The translations under genes and the position numbers were made by a program. A model generated the notes under the pieces. That model was not told where the DNA came from. It made no database searches and saw nothing but the letters and a program-made list of their open reading frames with translations. Below are positions 8,601-11,851 of a stretch of DNA of 11,851 bases, one piece after another. How positions within the stretch are numbered: position 1 is the first letter of the stretch; each line of letters starts with the position of its first letter. Source of the stretch: an uncultured Clostridia bacterium (lineage in GTDB: Bacteria > Bacillota > Clostridia > Peptostreptococcales > Anaerovoracaceae); assembly GCA_934277495.1 (NCBI GenBank), contig CAKQUI010000070.1, positions 1 through 11,851 on the forward strand, given 5' to 3'.

Positions 8601-11137
8601 CCGCTGCAGTCCTGGTCCTCGTCATCCTGCCTGTCGGTTATATTTCCTGTTACTATTATGGTGTCTTTCAATGCACCTGACAACGACGTGCCAGAGATGC
8701 TGCTGATGGTTATAGTTCCTTTTGGACAATTTTTATCAAGATAATATCCGTAGGATCTCTGTGTATAGTTTCCTGATTCGCCTGTGAATCTGACGTGTAC
8801 GTCATATCTGCCGCCTGCAGGATCGCGGTCTTTTTCCGCCATATGGAAACTGCCGCTGTATCCGCCAGTCTCGTCTTTTTCCATCACAAAATCTTCCGGC
8901 GCAGTGAAATCTTCGTCGGAAGGTGATTCTCCTTCTTTTGTCAGAGCGTAGGTCACACCGCTGCTGCTGATGTCACCGGTCTTGTCCCTGAGATCTGAAA
9001 ATATTATTTTCGGGTCGCTGTCCGAAGTCCATGAACCGCTGGTGATGTTTTTGCCGGAGCTGTCCCTGAGTTTCAGCGAACCGACTTCCGGTCCGTCTAT
9101 GCAGACATAGTAGTTTTCAAAAGTCTTCTCTGTGCTGTTGCCCATCTTGTCTTCTGCTTTCACCTTGATGGTGTGCAGACCGGTGCTTTCGAAATTCTCC
9201 TTTGGTATGGTGTATGTTCCTGATGTTTCAGAGCCGGCTTTCCTGTACGCAGCTCCGTCTACCGAAACGCTGACTTCCTTGAAGTGAGTGTCCGATATGC
9301 CCTTCCATGTGAGCAGCGGGCTTGCCGGTCCCGGTTTTTCCTCCGACGACGGAGAAAGGCTTATTTCTCCCAGCTTAGGTGCTACGCTGTCTATGTGTAC
9401 TACTCCGGCGGATTTGCCGCTTCCTGCAGTACCGGCTTTGTTGACGCCTCTGACATATATCCGGTAGCATCCGTCAGCCATCTCAGGCAGGCTCGCTCCG
9501 GAGCTTATGGTCCTTGATGAGCTGTACTCCAGTTTGACGTCGCCGTTGGCTGCTTTGGCATCATCATATGCCAGCGCCTGGAATTCCACTCTGTCAAGTC
9601 CTGTGGATGTTATCCCTGCATAGGTCACTTTGGCATCTGTGCTTTTGCTGACATATCTCGGTGATATAGCTGCACTGGTGGCAGTCGTCGGTTTGCTGTA
9701 ATGTGTCACCACCAGCTTAGGTCTGTATGCTGCAGTGCCGTATCTGCTGCCCCAGAAAGATGCGTAGCTTGGCGAGCTCGTCACGTTTTTGAGGACTATA
9801 CCATGGCTGACATAGGAATCTTTGGCCAGCCCTGCCACGTATGATTTAAGATCGAAAGTCTGAGCTGTATTTTTCGTCTTCTTAGTTGTGACTGTAGAAA
9901 GTACAGTGCTTGAATTCGATGGTTTATTGTTCCATGTGAGTTTGGAGGCTTTCCACCCGCCTGTGACACGGTATGCGCTTACTTTCTGGTTCTTTGCTCC
10001 GTCGCCTACTTCGTAGACAGTGAGTTTGGCACTGCTGATGGACTGGCCCAGCAATGTTTTCTTGATATGCTCGAACTGTATGTATGTCCTGTGGGTGCCT
10101 GTGCCGTTCTTTCCTGCAGGCATGACTTTGGTGCTGCCTGAGTAGAATACCGTGCTGGCGTAACTGCCGCTGATGACGTATGCGTCTGTTACCTGGCTTG
10201 AACCTTTCCATGTGGTGGTAGGGTCGATGGTGACAGGGTACTGTCTGTCGCTGCTGTCAAGATAGTCCCTGTCTACAGTCATGGTCAGTATATATCTGTC
10301 ACCTTCTGCTTTCTTTATATCGTATGTTATATCATCGCTGTATGCGCTTCCGCTGGCGTCATTCATCCATGCCGGCGATATGTCCGCTGCGATGCTGCCT
10401 GTCTCTTTATCGAAGAAAGTGATGCCTGCATCTGTAGGATTTTTCTCCGGAGTAAGACCCTTGAGCCGGAGGACATATGTAAAAGTATTGCTCTCGGGTC
10501 TTTCCTTCAGAGTTATGGTTTCTTTGACTCCTTCTTCCCCTGATTCATATGCAAAATCCGCTGATGACTGCGGACTGCTGTATTTCGCTGTTACAGGAAG
10601 CTTCTCCTCATCCTCGTACAGCGTAGGCGTGGTTTCCTTTATCACTTTTACGGGCGCACCTTCTGCGGAAACCGTGTCCAGAGTCTTTTCATCCGGAGAG
10701 ATGCTGATGCTGTGTTCCCCGTCTTCCATCAGCAGCGGCGTGTCCTCCGAAAGTCTGCCGGGCATGTAATGTTTCCTGTCGCCCTCTTTGTTAGTATATG
10801 AATAGCCGTCGAGATCTGAACCGGCTTCCGTCTTTTCTCCCTTATCTATCTTAACAAGGCTGCGGTCGTAGTCAGTGAGGCTGCCCTCATCGTTTTCGTA
10901 CCTGACCTGTCCGCCATGAAAAACGGTCATCTTCTCTCCCCCGCCGAGGTCGTATGTGGTCGTATCCTCGGTCTTATCGATGACGTTTTTCTCGGTGACC
11001 TCTTCAGGCGATATCTTCGTCTCTTCGCCTGAACCTGCGGCATGCCCGATATCCGGGATCAATGTCACAACAAGGCACAGCGTCAGCAAAACAGCCGTCA
11101 GCCTGTACCCAGGTCCCGCTTTTGGTTTTAGATCCAT
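2105..11137 (-). CDS. Giant WapA-like RHS/YD-repeat polymorphic toxin (3010 aa)
   Basis: This is a secreted contact-dependent toxin. A long YD-repeat shell is expected to encapsulate and deliver a C-terminal toxic tip to neighbouring cells. The start is taken at ATG 11137 because AAAGGAGG ends 9 nt ahead and a Sec signal peptide follows (basic Lys4/Lys6/Arg12, hydrophobic core 13-27, likely cleavage after IGHA at 33). The frame is open 48 codons further upstream but lacks such support. Domains, approximate: 34-312 extracellular lead region ending QYPVTIDPTT; 313-480 DNRLRE-type domain (HRTYIQFEH, LTWNNKPS, YRPKLVVTHY); 480-1315 Ig-like modules with repeated DKAGNT and YVRGV-KAGTAG motifs; 1316-1411 FN3-like; 1449-1526 DUF6531-like (YASMGLPQGDANIEKSQGNF); about 1600-2687 YD repeats of the form YDxxGR, with a very acidic stretch near 1895-1926; 2688-2823 RHS core ending DPSGH; 2824-3010 variable toxin tip. 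I see no LPXTG sorting signal. It heads a compact unit with its immunity gene. Confidence 0.93.
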   Translation of the reverse strand: MDLKPKAGPGYRLTAVLLTLCLVVTLIPDIGHAAGSGEETKISPEEVTEKNVIDKTEDTTTYDLGGGEKMTVFHGGQVRYENDEGSLTDYDRSLVKIDKGEKTEAGSDLDGYSYTNKEGDRKHYMPGRLSEDTPLLMEDGEHSISISPDEKTLDTVSAEGAPVKVIKETTPTLYEDEEKLPVTAKYSSPQSSADFAYESGEEGVKETITLKERPESNTFTYVLRLKGLTPEKNPTDAGITFFDKETGSIAADISPAWMNDASGSAYSDDITYDIKKAEGDRYILTMTVDRDYLDSSDRQYPVTIDPTTTWKGSSQVTDAYVISGSYASTVFYSGSTKVMPAGKNGTGTHRTYIQFEHIKKTLLGQSISSAKLTVYEVGDGAKNQKVSAYRVTGGWKASKLTWNNKPSNSSTVLSTVTTKKTKNTAQTFDLKSYVAGLAKDSYVSHGIVLKNVTSSPSYASFWGSRYGTAAYRPKLVVTHYSKPTTATSAAISPRYVSKSTDAKVTYAGITSTGLDRVEFQALAYDDAKAANGDVKLEYSSSRTISSGASLPEMADGCYRIYVRGVNKAGTAGSGKSAGVVHIDSVAPKLGEISLSPSSEEKPGPASPLLTWKGISDTHFKEVSVSVDGAAYRKAGSETSGTYTIPKENFESTGLHTIKVKAEDKMGNSTEKTFENYYVCIDGPEVGSLKLRDSSGKNITSGSWTSDSDPKIIFSDLRDKTGDISSSGVTYALTKEGESPSDEDFTAPEDFVMEKDETGGYSGSFHMAEKDRDPAGGRYDVHVRFTGESGNYTQRSYGYYLDKNCPKGTITISSISGTSLSGALKDTIIVTGNITDRQDDEDQDCSGIEDSSIRVFSSKADGEQQKAILYKDMSESTSRPLDTTKYANGTYVLKLHIQDKAGNTKTVTKEITIANPAGRPEVTAEKNGSKVKIAWSFSKNTELSGIQYRIGEDGEWKDISGEPSIKGEMETAEPSDEGSYTIYVRGVDKSGTAGEAGTVSYIVDSTDPEAQLTTFVQGVISGKASDAHLDDWSISIRDKSAADDTYEKVLSGSSKVDGSFGFIDLSSSKYKAGSQYRLKLTVTDKAGNTATAYKDITRPADEDTAKLTDPSFRVSRPSGQSYKDEHFQIGTKTESLSIRKDDEKTLDEDSLQWYVDGVKKAEGAVYSDDFSCAEGTSYETGKDYDILAAGTGEDGRTVYSRAVTINGEKKTLSMGETSEKDVKLEGKAVALRIDAPETIGDKKVTYSISISGGKYTALSPGKKISVSDIDGAKIYGSDFTVKAESEADISSLGDISVTADVLTEEIFSISAAEDFRPVGFSLRHRLNYKTYFTWQTAAGSTQLPDDISFEVYRSTEDGFTPSEVTLAAGDFASCSYTEINTGYSGKYYYRVRAVQKDENDRIISSSGFSRQMYGKVADADEYLKRLGNREYWSYASMGLPQGDANIEKSQGNFTYSQSDAEIPNEGVDVSFERTYNSQSSAMSSLGMGWSSSFDMEVLAIADTGGENDDSLVLRYGDGTLYQFTKTSGGNKENTGSNETAADDSGIMDAEAADDNETAEYISSLGKYVTLTKTHSEEDVELPARKKGIVTDDDKETVTVTSDYTVRDKEGSEYRFNSFGSLVYITESNGNFAILEYAQDSGLLSRVRTNRNIAMELTYNDDEKGGDPLTIRSVKLPDGSSYEYDYAGSADKENVRLTSVTHKAAGGDGEITYRYDYDGRQEPKLDTIRDAAGNRYTVDYDSEGRASQMSDPDGKTQKLTYSDDSSETKTETMIKKGLLSGMKTISSETDRFDGWFGNCLENIDAAGNRTGYTYRDNLLVMTEKTGQKQSVDASKNVAGTDITLTETTSYDSETDNVTKERSEDGTITKYSYDGDNVTHETTYNADGEKSSDTDYEYDDNDNETRSYDDVTDEEELSEYYEEDSETGLAGELKEEVSKEDGTEKSTTSYTYEYSDDGSKTETETEECDGVKTVTVTVTDAMGREKSTKTSVDGDVKSETVNTYDGFGRLTKTVVTQGDSRRSTSSTYDANGTVLTETDADGTVTSYTYDKLNRVKSRNVKKGDLSKTWTTEYDYEDVTLHTGSATKEVTDAYTITEKDPDGYITSQTFTDPSGNVVREKADGMYTDKQFDKSGRVTAAYEYGENSDGEGGVLTLSIYDENGNQTHTAVNPSVKDGTYNIGGNCIVTESRYDADGNVTASINGEGHRTSMSYDIEGQLRRVAQPGGAVTEFSYSKVASDGTSKVTTTDACGSKSSVTTNARGLEESITDYLGNGDAGIQRTFEYDGEGNVVKEKELEGNYKTYGYDAAGRNNVVEYHKADGTATMKSEYTYDINDQVTLMKDFEKEDGSWKLSRSTKYTYDALKRMSSYTEWDGEGSEPEEPTVSYTYDIEGNVTAIDYANTGSSLKGLTFEYSSSKKLTKIKAKTGGLLADTVREYEYDAQGRVSKIKDHYGFTGNGSYLEKSYTYDSFGRVTSMAYRGGSGHDELKEAYIYKYDRNNNITSERTVSDYDQSDDGQGRDITREYTYDTAGRLTETKETDNNDAVGSVVTQYKYDKVGNRLRESTGTRIIGYSYNELNQLESRMDYDDQSSKVYSYDANGNLTSEREGLGNKKYETTTFEYDEADRLKKLTVKEDDKLTLTQENRYNGSGQRISKAETKLVKGLDGETTETTKTDYYYQDGTVLYTKDADGNRSSMNLLGTSANVIATSRGTGDAENWYLYNKDIRESTTSIIDAKGRAAATYQYDDFGNTTITNGADFDNEICYTGQIYDKSSGLYYYNARYYDPENARFITQDTYRGEATQPDTLHLYAYCANNPINYTDPSGHMTVAAAAALLAAAAAITIAALYYMSTPTFKAAWSAFCIYVGNGYGSLGKHFHNKFSVAKKWKLAKILAVTVAVKKYNVIAKAEAKIREAARKKKSSYFEAWKSSSGGYNFVGIGKGISLSAAKSRVRKQKDVMSVSKSKAKTLANQFQGVVGPEVDEGKAGKPGFYHHYHVQKRKNKAHIWYFTERY
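2669..3078 (-). repeat. Direct repeat, resident copy of the RHS core 3' end (410 bp)
   Basis: This is the partner of 731-1140, inside the large RHS gene. It encodes residues from GNRSS (Gly2688) to DPSGH (His2823). The offset between the copies is 1938 bp (3 x 646), so a crossover anywhere in the repeat keeps the reading frame. Perfectly matching tracts of more than 40 bp are present, for example over GVHLYAYC-proximal codons and over the ARYYDPENARF region, enough for homologous recombination. Confidence 0.93.
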
Positions 11138-11146
11138 TGTTTTCTT

Positions 11147-11154
11147 CCTCCTTT
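11147..11154 (-). promoter_or_regulatory. Strong ribosome binding site of the rhs gene
   Basis: AAAGGAGG lies 9 nt before the ATG at 11137-11135. It selects this start, which is followed by a signal peptide, over the in-frame ATG at 11281, which would put a 48-residue extension with an extra hydrophobic stretch in front. Confidence 0.85.
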
Positions 11155-11192
11155 GAGTTATTAAATAGTGTAAATAAAATATGCTTGTATAT

Positions 11193-11287
11193 AAACAGAT
11201 GGCTGTGACCAGAAAATGTAACATAAAATTACGAATTTTTATTTTTTTATATTTTTTGTTGCATTTTACGGTTTCATTCATCTGTTT
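11193..11287. repeat. 9-bp inverted repeat AAACAGATG / CATCTGTTT in the divergent promoter region
   Basis: AAACAGATG at 11193-11201 and CATCTGTTT at 11279-11287 are perfect inverted copies, 77 bp apart. On its own strand each arm precedes one of the two divergent genes: the left arm is about 56 nt ahead of the rhs start, and the right arm is just upstream of the Shine-Dalgarno of the small gene. It could be a shared operator, or chance in AT-rich DNA. Confidence 0.3.
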
Positions 11288-11308
11288 TACTGGAAGGAGA
11301 AATATATT

Positions 11309-11737
11309 ATGAAAAAGAAAATCTTACTCATTACCGTTATCGCTATGTTTTTTTCTATGACATGTTTCACATTTGCAGATACTGCAGACGATACTCCTGA
11401 AACGGATGACAATGCCATGATCTCAGAAGATATCACTGAACTGACTGCTGAAAGCTGCGGTTTAGGATTCAAAAAAACATCATCCACAAAAGCACAAGCC
11501 CAGGCAGTTGCTTCCAGATCTTCTGCTTCGTCTATCACGTCTACGATCTATCTTCAGAAAAAAAGCGGCAGTAGTTACAGCACTGTAAGCAGTGATAAAA
11601 AAACCGTCAAAAGCACAAGGATAAACCACATCCATACTTTTTCGATCAGCTCCAGTTCAACTTATCGCATAAAAGTCGTGATAAAATACACTCGTGACGG
11701 AAGCACTCGTTCAAACACTTTTTACAAAAACCTGTAA
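11309..11737 (+). CDS. Small secreted protein of unknown function (142 aa)
   Basis: This gene is divergent from the rhs gene. AAGGAG (11294-11299) sits 9 nt before the ATG. The protein begins with a typical signal peptide (MKKK, hydrophobic residues 5-20, likely cleavage after TFA at residue 23). An acidic Thr/Asp-rich stretch follows (about 24-50), then a Ser/Lys-rich domain, about 72-142. That domain contains ITSTIYLQKKSGSSYSTVSS, a central HTFSISSSSTYRIKVVIKYT and ends RSNTFYKNL. The alternating beta-strand pattern resembles short secreted beta-sandwich proteins common in clostridia (DUF6147-like in general appearance), but I cannot place it in a named family. There is no membrane anchor, no LPXTG and only Cys51 in the mature part. 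Whether it works with the RHS protein is unknown; only the shared promoter region suggests a link. Confidence 0.8.
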   Translation: MKKKILLITVIAMFFSMTCFTFADTADDTPETDDNAMISEDITELTAESCGLGFKKTSSTKAQAQAVASRSSASSITSTIYLQKKSGSSYSTVSSDKKTVKSTRINHIHTFSISSSSTYRIKVVIKYTRDGSTRSNTFYKNL

Positions 11738-11851
11738 AATGTAAACTCATACTATCATTTCAGATAGAACAAAAGTAAGCGCCTAATAACATGATGCCTT
11801 GTTTTGTGCCATTCGAATCGGTTAAAATACAGTCAGGTCATTTGCTGGTCT
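11738..11851. other. Intergenic stretch at the right edge, no gene seen
   Basis: These 114 bp follow the stop of the small secreted gene. A 5-bp stem CTATC/GATAG (11752-11756 with 11763-11767) lacks a following T-run, so I do not call a terminator. TTGTTT (11799-11804) and TAAAAT (11823-11828) with an 18-nt spacer could be a weak promoter for a plus-strand gene beyond the window. Confidence 0.4.

Larger units (their letters stand above)
11138..11308. promoter_or_regulatory. Divergent intergenic region with promoters for the rhs gene and the small secreted gene
   Basis: 171 bp separate the two divergent starts. The stretch is very AT-rich, with a T-rich tract at about 11236-11260, and must hold the promoters of both units. 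Candidate -10 sequences include TATATA near 11188-11194 for the minus-strand unit and TAAAAT at 11224-11229 for the plus-strand unit. Neither has a good -35 hexamer at 16-18 nt, so I do not assign exact promoters. Confidence 0.5.

Noticed and set aside
11138..11281. In-frame N-terminal extension of the RHS protein by 48 residues from an ATG at 11281
   Set aside because: It adds a second hydrophobic stretch, has no good ribosome binding site, and covers the AT-rich promoter region. The ATG at 11137 has AAAGGAGG at 9 nt and a standard signal peptide.
11287..11538. Minus-strand open frame opposite the small secreted gene
   Set aside because: The plus-strand gene there has a signal peptide and a good ribosome binding site; the antisense frame has neither.
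11752..11767. Possible terminator hairpin CTATC/GATAG after the small secreted gene
   Set aside because: The stem is only 5 AT-rich base pairs and no T-tract follows.

Overview
The window is dominated by one giant surface/secreted polymorphic-toxin gene of the RHS/YD-repeat (WapA-like) class and the toxin-immunity cassettes behind it. All of these lie on the minus strand and read from about 11.1 kb down to position 1. A small secreted-protein gene is transcribed divergently at the right edge (11309-11737, plus strand). The Sec signal peptide, the N-terminal DNRLRE-type domain ahead of the YD repeats, strong AGGAGG-type ribosome binding sites and about 50% GC in the repeat body suggest a Gram-positive host of the Bacillota, probably a clostridial relative. 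No marker gene fixes the genus.

Layout in transcription order on the minus strand: (i) rhs/wapA-like gene, 11137 to 2105, 3010 aa. It has a signal peptide, a DNRLRE region, several Ig/FN3-like beta-sandwich modules, a DUF6531-like segment, a long YD-repeat shell, the RHS-associated core ending in DPSGH, and a 187-aa variable toxin tip. (ii) An immunity gene (315 aa), 2103 to 1156, whose ATG follows the toxin stop as TGAAATG. (iii) A displaced ('orphan') RHS C-terminal cassette, 1159 to 176. It carries a second copy of the last 410 bp of the RHS core joined to a different toxin, an AHH-family HNH/Endo VII-type nuclease. (iv) The 5' end of a second immunity gene, 188 to beyond position 1, starting inside the orphan toxin's last codons behind a good AGGAG site.

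The two core copies (2669-3078 and 731-1140) are direct repeats of exactly 410 bp, with 22 mismatches by my hand alignment. They are offset by 1938 bp, a multiple of three. Recombination between them would delete the resident toxin and its immunity gene and fuse the AHH tip in frame to the long RHS shell. The locus therefore looks like a toxin-switching array, with an expressed tip followed by a stored alternative tip, each with its own immunity gene. Both tips and the first immunity gene are AT-rich (about one third GC in the stretch I counted) compared with the RHS body, as expected of exchangeable modules.

The intergenic space is small. A 171-bp AT-rich divergent promoter region (11138-11308) contains a 9-bp inverted repeat, and 114 bp at the right edge has no gene. 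I found no RNA genes, CRISPR, insertion sequences or transposases.
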